60,268 nt of DNA from an uncultured Synechococcus sp. GTDB taxonomy: Bacteria; Cyanobacteriota; Cyanobacteriia; PCC-6307; Cyanobiaceae. The notes under the pieces were generated by a model. The model had not been told where the DNA came from and ran no database searches. It was given only the letters and a program-made list of their open reading frames with translations. Shown here piece after piece: positions 1 through 9,683 of the stretch. Each line of letters begins with the position of its first letter. Position 1 is the stretch's first letter. The stretch lies in assembly GCA_913050565.1 (NCBI GenBank), contig CAJWZW010000002.1, forward strand, positions 1 to 60,268, written 5' to 3'. Made by a program: the position numbers and the translations under genes.

Positions 1-222
1 ATTACACAGCTGCGCCGCCAGCGTTTTGTTATGAGCCAACACCAGCGCCGGGCGTCCGGTCTGGGCGATCACGTTCGCCATCGTGAATGTTTTGCCCGTG
101 CCCGTTGCCCCCAGCAGGGTCTGATAACGCTCGCCACCGTTCACGCCCCTCACCAGCTGCTCAATCGCTGTGGGTTGATCACCCTTGGGGCTGTAAGGCG
201 CCGTGAGGTCGTAGGCGGGCAT
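1..222 (-). CDS. uvrB: UvrABC system protein B, N-terminal part only
   Basis: This is the first 74 codons of UvrB, the damage-verifying helicase subunit of nucleotide excision repair; the rest lies beyond the window start. The translation begins [20 protein letters not shown] and carries the Walker A motif GATGTGKT at residues 38-45, followed by the [10 protein letters not shown] stretch typical of UvrB. The ATG at 222 matches the usual start of cyanobacterial UvrB. It is divergent from the acetyltransferase at 294, with 71 bases between them. Family assignment is secure; only completeness is limited. Confidence 0.93.
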   Translation of the reverse strand, partial: MPAYDLTAPYSPKGDQPTAIEQLVRGVNGGERYQTLLGATGTGKTFTMANVIAQTGRPALVLAHNKTLAAQLCN

Positions 223-293
223 GGGCGCGATGCCAAACAGCGGATGGTGATTATCGCCAGGTAGGAAGATGAAGTGCTTCGGTATCCAGACCC

Positions 294-749
294 GTGACCC
301 CGATCCGGCTGGTTGTGCACGCCCCCGGCGCCCCCGGGCTGCGCTGGCTGGGGCTGGGCCCGGATCTGCGACCCTGCCGCGCCCTGCTCAAACTGCAGCG
401 CCTGTTTGATCGCCATGCCTTCTGGGCCCGCGGCCGCAGTTTTGAGCAGTTGCGCCGGTTGCTGCGGGGCAGCGATGCCGTGGTGAGTCTGTGGCGGGGC
501 AAACGGCTTGTGGGTTTCGGGCGTGCCAGCTCGGATGGATTCAGCCGTGCCGTTCTCTGGGACATCGTTGTGGCAGGGGACCTGCAGGGCCATGGCCTCG
601 GCCGGCGTGTGATCGAGGAACTGCTGCACGCCAGGGCCGTTGCCGGTGTGGAACGGGTGTATCTGATGACCACCAACAGCGCGGGGTTCTATCAGCAGAT
701 GGGCTTTCGGGATGCCGCTCCACAGCAGCTGATGGTGCTGCGGCGATGA
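294..749 (+). CDS. GNAT-family N-acetyltransferase
   Basis: A 151-residue single-domain acetyltransferase of the GNAT superfamily, which moves an acetyl group from acetyl-CoA to an amine. The acetyl-CoA-binding motif A is visible as QGHGLG at residues 98-103, followed by a helix (RRVIEELL), and the C-terminal motif B reads GFYQQMGF near 131-138. The start is a GTG; an in-frame stop lies 24 bases upstream, so no longer form is possible. The substrate cannot be read from the sequence. Gene order (uvrB, this gene, mutS) does not reveal a role. Confidence 0.85.
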   Translation: MTPIRLVVHAPGAPGLRWLGLGPDLRPCRALLKLQRLFDRHAFWARGRSFEQLRRLLRGSDAVVSLWRGKRLVGFGRASSDGFSRAVLWDIVVAGDLQGHGLGRRVIEELLHARAVAGVERVYLMTTNSAGFYQQMGFRDAAPQQLMVLRR

Positions 750-802
750 ACGCAGACCACAGAAAATGAGCTGGGTACGATCCGGTTTCGGTTCTGTTCC
801 AG

Positions 803-3544
803 ATGCCACGGCCCGCTTCCCACTCCCAGGACGATGCCTTGCAGGGGAGCCTGTTCGGGGAGCCGGAACCCGCGCGGATCGAGGCTGAACCTGAAGCAGC
901 CACTGGCGAGCTGAGCGATGCCGAACTGGGGGCTGATGCAGCCGCCAGGCCTCGGTCGCGGCGCGACACCCACCCGGGCACCACCGCCGCTGACGCCGAG
1001 GACGCCTCCAAGGAAACCACCCTTGAAGACAGTGCCGGCAATGACAGTGCTGACGATGGCAGTGCTGAAGAAGACGATGCCCCGGCCTGGGCCCATCACA
1101 GCCAGGTGGATCCGTTGCAGCTCACGCCGATGCTGCGCCACTACGTGGAGCTCAAGGCGGCCCATCCCGAACGGGTGCTGCTGTACCGACTCGGCGATTT
1201 CTTCGAATGCTTCTTCGAAGACGCCGTGGAACTGTCGCGGGTGCTGGAGCTCACGCTCACCGGCAAGGAGGGCGGGAAAGCCATTGGTCGGGTGCCGATG
1301 GCCGGCATTCCCCACCATGCAGCCGAGCGCTACTGCACGGACCTGATTCGCCGTGGGTACAGCGTCGCCCTCTGCGACCAGCTGGAAACCACCCCCGCCA
1401 AAGGTGCGCTGCTCAGACGGGACATCACCCGGGTGCTCACCCCCGGCACCGTGCTTGAGGAGGGCATGCTCAGCGCCCGTCGCAACAACTGGCTTGCAGC
1501 TGTGGTGGTGGAACCAGCGGGTCAGGGGGAACCGCTGCGCTGGGGGCTCGCCAGCGCCGATGTGAGCACCGGTGAAGTGCAGGTGCTGCAGCGACAGGAC
1601 AGCGATGCTCTGCACCAGCACCTGGCCCAGCTCCAGGCATCAGAGCTGCTGTGGAGCGGGCCTGAGTCATGCCCCGCCTGGTGTCCGGACGGACTGCATC
1701 TCACCCGGGTGACCAGCACCCCCTTCAGCGGCCCGGATGCCGAAGCGACGTTGCTGCGCCACTACCGGCTGGCGAGCCTCGACGGCCTCGGACTTCCGGA
1801 GATCCCCCTGGCCCTGCGCGCCCTCGGGGGACTGGTTGCCTACCTGCGCGACACCCAACCGCTGGAGGAGACCAGCACCGTTCCGCTGGACACGCCAGCC
1901 ATCGTGCTCAGCGGTGATGCCCTAGTGCTGGATGCCCAGACCCGCCGCAACCTCGAGCTCACGGCCACCCAGCGGGACGGCCAGCTGCAGGGGTCGATGC
2001 TCTGGGCCATCGACCGATGCCTCACCGCCATGGGCGGTCGCTGCCTGCGGCGCTGGATTGAAGCGCCCCTGATGAATCTGGATGCCATTCAGCAGCGCCA
2101 GGCGGTGGTGACGGCACTGGTGGAGCAGCGCAAGCTGCGCCTGAGCCTGCGTCGGCTGCTTCGACCGATGGGAGATCTCGAACGGCTTTCGGGCCGGGCC
2201 GGAGCCGGCCACGCCGGTGCCCGCGATCTGGTGGCAATCGCCGACGGCCTGGAACGACTGCCACAGCTGGCGGCCCAGCTCCAGGGCCGGGTGAAGCAGG
2301 GGCCAGCGTGGCTGGATCAACTCCTGCAACCTCAGCCGAAGCTGGCGGAACTGGCGGATGCCGTGCGCCACCACCTGGTCGACGCACCGCCGCTCAGCCT
2401 GAGTGAAGGGGGGTTGATGCACGATGGCGTTGATCCACTGCTCGATGGGCTGCGAAATCAGCTCGACGACCAGGACGCCTGGCTGAGCCACCAGGAACAG
2501 CAGGAACGACGCCTCAGCGGCAACAGCAATCTGCGGCTGCAGTACCACCGCACCTTCGGCTACTTCCTCGCGGTGAGCAAAGCCAAGGCCAGTTCGGTGC
2601 CGGATCACTGGATTCGCCGCCAGACCCTCGCCAACGAAGAACGCTTCATCACCCCCGACCTCAAGGAACGGGAAGGCCGGATCTTCCAGCTGCGGGCGCG
2701 GGCCTGCCAACGGGAATATGAGCTGTTCTGCCAGTTGCGGGAGCAGGTCGGCGCGATGGCCGCACCCATCCGCGAGGCCGCTCGAGCCGTGGCGGCCCTC
2801 GACGCCCTGGCTGGACTTGCCGAGGTGGCTGCAACAAACGGCTACTGCGCTCCGGAGCTCAGCGAAACCAGGGAGTTGCAGCTGCTTGCATCCCGTCATC
2901 CGGTGGTGGAACAGCGGCTGGTGGAGACCCCCTTCACTCCGAATGACGTGCATCTCGGCCAGGGAACCGATCTCGTGGTGCTCACCGGCCCCAATGCCAG
3001 CGGGAAGAGCTGCTACCTCCGCCAGATCGGTCTGATCCAGCTGCTTGCCCAGATCGGGAGCTGGGTCCCGGCCAAAGCTGCCTGCATCGGCATCGCGGAC
3101 CGAATCTTCACCCGCGTCGGCGCTGTGGATGATCTCGCCGCAGGGCAGTCCACCTTCATGGTGGAAATGTCTGAAACAGCCAACATCCTTCACCACGCCA
3201 GCGACCGTTCGCTGGTGTTGCTCGACGAGATCGGCCGGGGAACCGCCACATTCGACGGCCTGTCCATTGCCTGGGCGGTGAGCGAGCACCTGGCCGGAGA
3301 TCTCGGCTCGCGCACGATCTTCGCCACCCACTATCACGAGCTCAACAACCTGGCCGGAGAACGGGACAACGTGGCCAACTTCCAGGTGTTGGTGGAGGAA
3401 ACCGGAGACGATCTCGTCTTCCTGCACCAGGTGAGCTCAGGCGGAGCCAGCCGCAGCTACGGGATCGAAGCAGCCCGGCTGGCCGGCGTGCCAACCCCCG
3501 TGCTGCAACGGGCCAGTCAGGTTCTCGACCAACTCACAAATTGA
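803..3544 (+). CDS. mutS: DNA mismatch repair protein MutS
   Basis: A 913-residue MutS1. The mismatch-probing Phe-x-Glu motif is in GDFFECF (residues 131-137), so about 100 residues precede the usual start of the domain. That extension is rich in Asp/Glu/Ala and contains QGSLF at residues 14-18. The ATPase domain carries Walker A GPNASGKS at 729-736, LLDEIGRGT as Walker B, and FATHYHEL. The protein stops just after the helix-turn-helix dimer region and seems to lack the C-terminal tetramerisation tail of E. coli MutS. It binds mismatches and signals repair. Next on the other strand is ribH, tail to tail 8 bases away. Confidence 0.96.
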   Translation: MPRPASHSQDDALQGSLFGEPEPARIEAEPEAATGELSDAELGADAAARPRSRRDTHPGTTAADAEDASKETTLEDSAGNDSADDGSAEEDDAPAWAHHSQVDPLQLTPMLRHYVELKAAHPERVLLYRLGDFFECFFEDAVELSRVLELTLTGKEGGKAIGRVPMAGIPHHAAERYCTDLIRRGYSVALCDQLETTPAKGALLRRDITRVLTPGTVLEEGMLSARRNNWLAAVVVEPAGQGEPLRWGLASADVSTGEVQVLQRQDSDALHQHLAQLQASELLWSGPESCPAWCPDGLHLTRVTSTPFSGPDAEATLLRHYRLASLDGLGLPEIPLALRALGGLVAYLRDTQPLEETSTVPLDTPAIVLSGDALVLDAQTRRNLELTATQRDGQLQGSMLWAIDRCLTAMGGRCLRRWIEAPLMNLDAIQQRQAVVTALVEQRKLRLSLRRLLRPMGDLERLSGRAGAGHAGARDLVAIADGLERLPQLAAQLQGRVKQGPAWLDQLLQPQPKLAELADAVRHHLVDAPPLSLSEGGLMHDGVDPLLDGLRNQLDDQDAWLSHQEQQERRLSGNSNLRLQYHRTFGYFLAVSKAKASSVPDHWIRRQTLANEERFITPDLKEREGRIFQLRARACQREYELFCQLREQVGAMAAPIREAARAVAALDALAGLAEVAATNGYCAPELSETRELQLLASRHPVVEQRLVETPFTPNDVHLGQGTDLVVLTGPNASGKSCYLRQIGLIQLLAQIGSWVPAKAACIGIADRIFTRVGAVDDLAAGQSTFMVEMSETANILHHASDRSLVLLDEIGRGTATFDGLSIAWAVSEHLAGDLGSRTIFATHYHELNNLAGERDNVANFQVLVEETGDDLVFLHQVSSGGASRSYGIEAARLAGVPTPVLQRASQVLDQLTN

Positions 3545-3552
3545 GGTGATCT

Positions 3553-4035
3553 TCAGGCAGAGGGAAGCGCTTTCATCAGGCTGCCCATCTCCAAAGCCTC
3601 GAGGGCGTAACTCCAACCCAGGTTGCTCTTGATGCCGGCCCGCTCCAGAGCCTGCTGCATGGTGTCTGTGGTCAACACACCGAAAATCACGGGCACTGCG
3701 TTGTCGCGCGCCACGGTCGCGACCCCCTTGCTGGCTTCCGCCACCACCACATCGAAATGAGGTGTATCGCCACGAATCACCGCACCCAGGGTGATCAACA
3801 CCTGGTACTGACGGCTGCGCGCCATCTGTTGAGCCACGATCGGCAGCTCAAAAGAGCCGGGCACCCAGGCCACATCCAGCTGAGAACTGGTGTCTGAAAC
3901 ATCGATGCCATGCCGTTTCAGGCAATCCAGACATCCCGACAACAGTTTGGCCGTCACCAGATCATTGAAACGGGCCACGATCACGCCGATGCGGAGACCA
4001 CTCGCATCTGAGAAGCGTCCTTCAAACGTGGCCAT
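3553..4035 (-). CDS. ribH: 6,7-dimethyl-8-ribityllumazine synthase
   Basis: Lumazine synthase (160 residues) joins 5-amino-6-ribitylaminouracil with 3,4-dihydroxy-2-butanone 4-phosphate in riboflavin synthesis. Family landmarks are ARFND (21-25), PGSFELP (59-65), and [12 protein letters not shown] (84-95) with the catalytic His at 93. Length is normal for the shell-forming family. It lies 61 bases downstream of psbZ on the same strand and is probably co-transcribed with it. No FMN riboswitch is apparent upstream. Confidence 0.96.
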   Translation of the reverse strand: MATFEGRFSDASGLRIGVIVARFNDLVTAKLLSGCLDCLKRHGIDVSDTSSQLDVAWVPGSFELPIVAQQMARSRQYQVLITLGAVIRGDTPHFDVVVAEASKGVATVARDNAVPVIFGVLTTDTMQQALERAGIKSNLGWSYALEALEMGSLMKALPSA

Positions 4036-4096
4036 GGGGTGGTGTCGACTTCATTCACGCCATCGTGACACTCACCCTGGAGGGCAAGCGTAAAAA

Positions 4097-4285
4097 TCAG
4101 ACCACAAAGAAGCTCACGCCCCAGTTCAGCAGCACAAGAGCAACCCAGACAGCACTGCCCAGGAGGATCAGCCGATTGGAGCGGCCACTGTCTTCAGAGG
4201 AGGCATACAGCACCGGAACCGCAACGATCAGGGCGAAGGACATCACCACCAGGGCCAGAACGGTCAGCGTGTTGAGGAACTGCAT
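4097..4285 (-). CDS. psbZ: Photosystem II reaction centre protein Z
   Basis: A 62-residue protein with two transmembrane helices (about residues 4-22 and 36-58) joined by a short polar loop (ASSEDSGRSN), the hallmark of PsbZ/Ycf9. It sits in the thylakoid membrane at the periphery of photosystem II and affects PSII-antenna contacts. The start MQFLNTLTVLAL at 4285 matches the family; a longer upstream in-frame start would add 15 non-homologous residues. It shares the strand and probably the transcript with ribH. Confidence 0.95.
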   Translation of the reverse strand: MQFLNTLTVLALVVMSFALIVAVPVLYASSEDSGRSNRLILLGSAVWVALVLLNWGVSFFVV

Positions 4286-4424
4286 GGGTCCGTAAGACAG
4301 ACGTCGATTTTCACACGTGAAGCGAACCACCCGGAGACCCGGGCGGCAGTCTTCACACCATGAAGGCGTTGCAGAGTGATTCAGCCGATCCGCGGAGTGA
4401 GCAGCGGACCGTTCCCGGGCCCGG

Positions 4425-5183
4425 TCAGACCTTCGCCGCCACTGCGCTGTTGAGGGCTTCCCGCAAACCGCGGACGACGGCGATCATCGCCAGTTCATCC
4501 TCGAGACGGTTCACCGCCGAACCCACACCAACACCGGTGGCGCCGGCCGCAATCGCCATCGGCAGGGTCACCGCCGACAAACCGGATGCACACAGCACAG
4601 GGACGTTCACGGCGCGGCTGATGCTGTGGGCTGCAGCCAGGGTGGGAGCTGCCTTCTCGATCAGACCCAGGCTGCCGGCACTGAACGGCTTGGCACTGGT
4701 GCCACCCTCGGTCTGGATCAGATCGGCACCGGCGGCCACCAGATCAACAGCCAGCTGCTCCTGCTGATCCATCGGCAACACGTGGGGAACGGTCACACTC
4801 AGCACCACGTCCGGCAACAGGGCACGGGTCCGGCGGGTGAGCTCCAGCACTTCATCGGCCCCGAAGATGCGGCCCTGGGGATAGAAGGCGTCGTAATTAC
4901 CGATTTCCACCATCACCGCACCGGCCGACACCGCTGCGGGGAACTGCTCAGGTTCGACCGACGACACACACACCGGCACACCAGAGGACGCCTCGATCGC
5001 CAGTTTCACCAGCTCCGCATCGCAGGCCACATCGATCAGATCGGCCCCACCGTGACCGGCCGCCCTGGCCACCCGCTCCACACTGGCGGCATCGAAATTC
5101 ATCAGACCGGCGATCACCTTGAGGGTGGACCGCTGCTCAAGGCTGTGCTGCAAAGCGGCGGGCAGCTGCTGTAAACGGGTCAT
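4425..5183 (-). CDS. ycf23: Ycf23/DUF561 family TIM-barrel-like protein
   Basis: A 252-residue protein of the Ycf23 family, which is found in cyanobacteria and red-algal plastids and has no settled biochemical role. Visible features are alternating beta/alpha segments, a GGADLIDVACD segment, an IQTEGGTS loop, and a C-terminal phosphate-loop-like stretch rich in Gly (ATGVGVGSAVNRLEDE), all consistent with a TIM barrel. It is divergent from tilS, whose likely GTG start is only 34 bases away. A 139-base gap with no clear signal separates its end from psbZ. Confidence 0.85.
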   Translation of the reverse strand: MTRLQQLPAALQHSLEQRSTLKVIAGLMNFDAASVERVARAAGHGGADLIDVACDAELVKLAIEASSGVPVCVSSVEPEQFPAAVSAGAVMVEIGNYDAFYPQGRIFGADEVLELTRRTRALLPDVVLSVTVPHVLPMDQQEQLAVDLVAAGADLIQTEGGTSAKPFSAGSLGLIEKAAPTLAAAHSISRAVNVPVLCASGLSAVTLPMAIAAGATGVGVGSAVNRLEDELAMIAVVRGLREALNSAVAAKV

Positions 5184-5217
5184 GGGGACTGGACAGCGAT
5201 GCCCTGATTCTCACACC

Positions 5218-6222
5218 GTGGAGGAACAGTGCCCATTCGTCGTGGCCTGGACGTCCTGGCATCACCAACTGCACAACCGGCTGCTGCTGCTGCCACAACT
5301 CCTGCCTGAAGGGGCCCGGCTTCTGCTGGCCATCTCCGGAGGGCAGGACTCGATGGCCCTGCTGGGGTTGCTTCAGCTGCTGCAGGTCCGGCACCGCTGG
5401 ACCCTGAAGCTGTGGCACGGCGACCACGGCTGGCACCCCCGTTCATCCACCGTCGCCGCCGAACTGAAGGAGTGGTGCTCCAAACGGGATCTGAACCTTG
5501 AAATCCAGCAGGCCCCCAGGGACCTGGACCGGACGGAGGCTGCCGCACGCCGCTGGCGCTACGACGCTCTGGAGCGACAGGCCCGGGTGATCGATGCGGA
5601 TGTCGTCACCGGCCACACCGCCAGCGACCGATCCGAAACCATGCTGCTTCAGATCGCCCGGGGCAGTGATCTGGCGGGCCTGACCACCCTGCAGCCCATC
5701 CGCCCCCTGAGCGCAGACGGCCCCCAGCTGCGACGACCACTGCTTGGATTCAGCCGCGCGGACACGACCGCAATCTGCCGTGATCTGGCCCTGCCGGTGT
5801 GGGAGGACCCCAGCAACCACTCCGCCGCCTTCGCCCGCAACCGCATCCGCCAGGAGGTGCTTCCGGTGCTCGAGGAGCTCCACCCCGGCTGCAGCCGGCG
5901 CATGGCCGAACAGGCGGAGCGACTGTCCCAGCTGCGGGACACCCAGAACGAGCTGAGTGCCCTGGTGCTGGAACACCTTCGGAGCGCCGAGGGCCTCGAC
6001 CGCCGCCGTCTGGGCAACCTCAGCTCCGCCACCCGCAGGACGCTGCTGGCCCAGTGGCTTCAGATCCAGGGCGTTCCCGCCGTGGATGCCGCCCTGCTGG
6101 ATCAGCTCAGCCACAAACTCGCCCGCGGTGCACCCGGCGGCAGCAGCCACCTGCCAGGGGGCTGGCAACTGGACTGGCGGGGGGCTGACCTCAGGCTGAA
6201 GCCGCCCGCAGCAACGCATTAA
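5218..6222 (+). CDS. tilS: tRNA(Ile)-lysidine synthetase
   Basis: TilS attaches lysine to C34 of the tRNA-Ile CAU anticodon so that it reads AUA. The N-type ATP pyrophosphatase loop SGGQDS is at residues 40-45 and TASDRSETML follows about 100 residues later. The length of 334 residues fits the short cyanobacterial form. The start is uncertain: GTG at 5218 is chosen because it clears ycf23; GTG at 5242 is possible, and the ATG at 5182 would overlap the divergent gene. Its last 32 bases overlap the end of cobH on the other strand. Confidence 0.92.
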   Translation: MEEQCPFVVAWTSWHHQLHNRLLLLPQLLPEGARLLLAISGGQDSMALLGLLQLLQVRHRWTLKLWHGDHGWHPRSSTVAAELKEWCSKRDLNLEIQQAPRDLDRTEAAARRWRYDALERQARVIDADVVTGHTASDRSETMLLQIARGSDLAGLTTLQPIRPLSADGPQLRRPLLGFSRADTTAICRDLALPVWEDPSNHSAAFARNRIRQEVLPVLEELHPGCSRRMAEQAERLSQLRDTQNELSALVLEHLRSAEGLDRRRLGNLSSATRRTLLAQWLQIQGVPAVDAALLDQLSHKLARGAPGGSSHLPGGWQLDWRGADLRLKPPAATH

Positions 6223-6820
6223 CCGCTGCCCCCACCAGACCTGCACCGCCGCGACTCCCCTCCAGCCGGATCTGAGGCAAGCCACTGGCTGCCAGTCGTC
6301 GCTTGCTTTCCGCCACGCCCACGAATCCCACCGGCATCCCGATCACCAGGCTGGGGGCCACCGCTCCGCCAGCCACCAGATCCAGCAGCCGATCCAGGGC
6401 CGTTGGCGCGCTTCCGATCAGCAGCAACGGAGACGAGCGTTCCCCACTGAGATCGTTCCAGGCCCTTTCGATGCCGATGGCGGTGCGCGTTGATCCCTCC
6501 GGCGCACGATCGGGCGCCCATTCCAGAACAGTGCGCACCTGGGTTCCCAGGGTGCGCTTCGCCATCGGTGCCACAGCCGCCGCGGCCATCGCCGTGTCGG
6601 TGAGGATCAAGGCACCGGATCGCAGGGCCTCCAGGCCTCGTTCGCAGGCCCCGGGTGTGAACTGCAGCAGTCCCCCCAGTGTGAGATCGCCGCTGCTGTG
6701 GACCAACCGTTCCAGCACCTGCTGTTCCAGGGGACCCAGAGCCGTTGGCCCCAGAGCCTCACGGATCCGCCGGATGCTTTCGATGAAGATCGGGTGGTCC
6801 TGAGCCATCTCCGCCATCAT
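6191..6820 (-). CDS. cobH: Precorrin-8X methylmutase
   Basis: CobH/CbiC (209 residues) moves the C-11 methyl group to C-12 to make hydrogenobyrinate or cobyrinate in corrin synthesis. The segment ERLVHSSGDLTL carries the likely catalytic His at residue 41, and the GMPVGFVGVAESKRRL block near the C-terminus is characteristic. The ATG at 6820 (or 6817) lies only 6 to 9 bases from the start of holA on the opposite strand. Together with cbiD at 34-35 kb it supports cobamide synthesis by this organism. Confidence 0.94.
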   Translation of the reverse strand: MMAEMAQDHPIFIESIRRIREALGPTALGPLEQQVLERLVHSSGDLTLGGLLQFTPGACERGLEALRSGALILTDTAMAAAAVAPMAKRTLGTQVRTVLEWAPDRAPEGSTRTAIGIERAWNDLSGERSSPLLLIGSAPTALDRLLDLVAGGAVAPSLVIGMPVGFVGVAESKRRLAASGLPQIRLEGSRGGAGLVGAAVNALLRAASA

Positions 6821-6826
6821 CGACCC

Positions 6827-7792
6827 ATGCCGATCCATCTGATCTGGGGGGATGACGCCGCAGCGCGGGATCGGGCCATTCAGGGCCTGATCGAGAAGGT
6901 GGTGGATCCCAGCTGGAGCAGCCTCAACCTCAGCCGCCTCGATGGTGCGGAAACCGGTCAGGCCGCCCAGGCACTCGATGAAGCCCGAACGCCGCCCTTC
7001 GCTGCCGGGGAACGGCTGGTGCTGCTGCAGCGAAGTCCGTTCTGCAATGCCTGCCCGGCTGAGCTGGCCGACCGTTTCGAAAGCGCTCTCACCCTGATTC
7101 CCGACAGCAGCCACCTGGTGCTGGTGAATGCGGCGAAACCCGACGGTCGCCTGCGGACCACCAAGGCGCTGCAGAAACGCATCAAGCAAGGGCTCGATCA
7201 CGAGCAGAAATTTCCGCTGCCCGCGGTCTGGGATGGTGCCGGGCAGCGACAGCTGGTGCAGCGCACGGCCGAGGCCCTGAACCTGACGGTGGATGCCGAC
7301 GCCATCGATGCCCTGGTGGATTCCATCGGGACCGACAGTGCACGACTCGAATCGGAACTACGCAAGCTCTCGCTGCGCAGCAACCGCATTTCGGCAGAGC
7401 TGGTGAACGAGCTGGTGGGAGGTCGCTCCACCAATGCCCTGGCCGTGGGAGATGCTCTGCTGGACGGGGATCCCGGGGAAGCCATTGCGCTCTGGGATGC
7501 CCTGATCGATGCCGGCGAACCGGCCCTGCGCATCGTGGCCACCCTCACCGGACAGATCCGTGGCTGGCTCTGGGTCAGCCTGATGGAGCAACAGGGAGAA
7601 CGGGATGTGGGCGTGATCGCCAAGGCTGCCGGGATCGGCAATCCGAAGCGCATCTATGTGATGCGGAAGCAACTTCAGGGCCGACCGCCCAAACGGTTTC
7701 TCTCCTTGCTGAGCCGCCTGCTGGAGGTGGAGTCCCGTCTCAAGCGGGGAGCCCAACCGGGGGACGCCTTCCGCGACGGACTGCTGGGCTGA
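6827..7792 (+). CDS. holA: DNA polymerase III subunit delta
   Basis: A 321-residue delta subunit of the clamp loader, which opens the beta clamp during loading. The N-terminus PIHLIWGDDAAARDRAIQGL matches the HolA fold's first strand and degenerate P-loop, and the collar region near 215-300 (GDALLDGDPGEAIALWDALI) is typical. The ATG at 6827 is chosen because the conserved domain starts right there. The clamp-loader partner dnaX lies 12 kb downstream on the same strand. Confidence 0.92.
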   Translation: MPIHLIWGDDAAARDRAIQGLIEKVVDPSWSSLNLSRLDGAETGQAAQALDEARTPPFAAGERLVLLQRSPFCNACPAELADRFESALTLIPDSSHLVLVNAAKPDGRLRTTKALQKRIKQGLDHEQKFPLPAVWDGAGQRQLVQRTAEALNLTVDADAIDALVDSIGTDSARLESELRKLSLRSNRISAELVNELVGGRSTNALAVGDALLDGDPGEAIALWDALIDAGEPALRIVATLTGQIRGWLWVSLMEQQGERDVGVIAKAAGIGNPKRIYVMRKQLQGRPPKRFLSLLSRLLEVESRLKRGAQPGDAFRDGLLG

Positions 7793-7843
7793 GCAGGGCC
7801 TTCGCTGGCTGAGTGAGAAAATCCAGCGTTGCAGAGATCGGCC

Positions 7844-9649
7844 ATGGCCCTCCTGGTGCAGAAGTTCGGCGGCACCTCCGTCGGCAGCGTGGAACGCATC
7901 CAGGCCGTGGCCGAACGGATCGGGCGATGCCGTGACGATGGCCATGCCGTGGTGGTGGTGGTGTCAGCCATGGGGCACACCACCGACGAACTGACGGGCC
8001 TTGCAGCAGCCATCAACGCCAGCCCACCGCAACGCGAGATGGACATGTTGCTGGCCAGCGGCGAACAGGTGTCCATCGCTCTGCTGGCAATGGCCCTGCA
8101 CCAGCAAGGGGTGGCGGCCGTGTCGATGACCGGACCCCAGGTGGGAATCGTGACCGAATCCATCCACGGCCGCGCCCGCATTCTTGAGATCCGAACCGAT
8201 CGCATCCGCAACCACCTGAACGAAGGACGGGTCGTTGTTGTGGCTGGCTTTCAGGGCACCAGCAGTGGCCCCGGCGGCATTGCGGAAATCACAACACTCG
8301 GGCGCGGCGGATCCGACACCTCGGCCGTGGCGCTGGCCGCCGCCCTCAAGGCCGATGTCTGCGAGATCTACACCGACGTCCCCGGCGTGCTCAGCACCGA
8401 CCCGCGCAAGGTGCCCAATGCCCAGCTGATGTCTGAGGTGAGTTGCGATGAAATGCTGGAACTGGCCAGCCTGGGGGCGTCGGTGCTGCATCCCCGGGCG
8501 GTGGAGATCGCCAGGAACTACTGCGTTCCCCTGCGCGTGCGCTCCAGCTGGAGTGATGAGCCCGGCACTCTGCTCACCAGCCGCTGCAATCGGGCGATCG
8601 GGCAGGGCGGGCTCGAGCTGGGCAGCCCGGTGGATGGCGTGGAACAGATGGAGGGACAGGCCGTCCTGGCTCTCTCCCACATCCCTGATCAGCCCGGTAT
8701 CGCGGCACAACTGTTCGAAACCCTTTCGGCAGCAGGCATCAACGTGGATCTGATCATCCAGGCCACCCACGAAGGCAGCAGCAACGACATCACCTTCACG
8801 GTGGCGGAGACCGACATGGAGCATGCCCGGAACGTGAGCCAGTCGGTGCTCGACGGCCTTGGTGGTGAGCTCGTCGCCGAAGGTGGCCTGACGAAGCTCA
8901 GCATCAGCGGCGCCGGCATCATGGGTCGACCCGGCATCGCAGCGGGGCTTTTCAACTGCCTTTCCCAGCAGAAGATCAACCTGCGGCTGATCGCCACCAG
9001 CGAAGTGAAGGTGAGCTGTGTGATCGATTCAGCCTCCGGGCGCAAGGCTCTGCAGGCCGTGCAGCAGGCCTTTGATGTGGCGGACTCCCAGGTGCGTCTG
9101 AACCCCGAGCTGAGCTGCATTGACGAACCGGAGGTGCGCGGTGTCGCCCTCGACCGCGATCAGGCCCAGTTGACCGTGCGTCACGTTCCCAACCGTCCCG
9201 GCACCGCTGCCGCGCTGTGCAGTTCCCTGGCGGAACGAAGCATCAGCCTGGATGCCATCGTCCAGTCGGAACGGCAGCACAACGACGGCTCCCGCGACAT
9301 CAGCTTCATCCTGCGCAAGGAGGATCGCAGCCGTGCTGACGTGGCCCTGGCTCCGCTGCTGGCCCAGTGGCCAGGGGCAGCACTGGAAGAGGGCGACGCC
9401 ATCGCCCGTGTGAGTGCCGTCGGCGCAGGGATGCCGGCAACACCGGGAACCGCCGGCAGGATGTTCAGAGCCCTGGCTGATGTGGGCATCAACATCGGGC
9501 TGATCGCCACCAGCGAAATCCGCACCAGCTGCGTGGTGCCCGAGCAGGACGGCATCGCGGCATTGCAGGCGGTGCATGCGGGCTTCGGCCTGGGGGGTCG
9601 GGAGCAGCATCAGGCCCACGGAACAGCATCCCCTCTCGACAACGACTGA
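7844..9649 (+). CDS. lysC: Aspartate kinase with four ACT domains
   Basis: A 601-residue aspartokinase that phosphorylates aspartate at the head of lysine, threonine and methionine synthesis. The kinase motif KFGGTSVGS is at residues 7-15. After the kinase domain come four ACT segments that form a duplicated pair: DQPGIAAQLF and MGRPGIAAGLF, then NRPGTAAALC and ATPGTAGRMF, each pair ending in LIATSE(V/I). Cyanobacterial enzymes are known to have this layout, with feedback effectors bound at the ACT domains. The next steps, asd and dapA, lie 3-5 kb away on the other strand. Confidence 0.96.
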   Translation: MALLVQKFGGTSVGSVERIQAVAERIGRCRDDGHAVVVVVSAMGHTTDELTGLAAAINASPPQREMDMLLASGEQVSIALLAMALHQQGVAAVSMTGPQVGIVTESIHGRARILEIRTDRIRNHLNEGRVVVVAGFQGTSSGPGGIAEITTLGRGGSDTSAVALAAALKADVCEIYTDVPGVLSTDPRKVPNAQLMSEVSCDEMLELASLGASVLHPRAVEIARNYCVPLRVRSSWSDEPGTLLTSRCNRAIGQGGLELGSPVDGVEQMEGQAVLALSHIPDQPGIAAQLFETLSAAGINVDLIIQATHEGSSNDITFTVAETDMEHARNVSQSVLDGLGGELVAEGGLTKLSISGAGIMGRPGIAAGLFNCLSQQKINLRLIATSEVKVSCVIDSASGRKALQAVQQAFDVADSQVRLNPELSCIDEPEVRGVALDRDQAQLTVRHVPNRPGTAAALCSSLAERSISLDAIVQSERQHNDGSRDISFILRKEDRSRADVALAPLLAQWPGAALEEGDAIARVSAVGAGMPATPGTAGRMFRALADVGINIGLIATSEIRTSCVVPEQDGIAALQAVHAGFGLGGREQHQAHGTASPLDND

Positions 9650-9683
9650 CAGGCGATACAAAGGGGTCAAGCACACCCCGCGC

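Noticed and set aside
1922-3427. 501-codon open frame antisense to mutS
   Set aside because: Full overlap with conserved MutS domains and no protein-like feature of its own.
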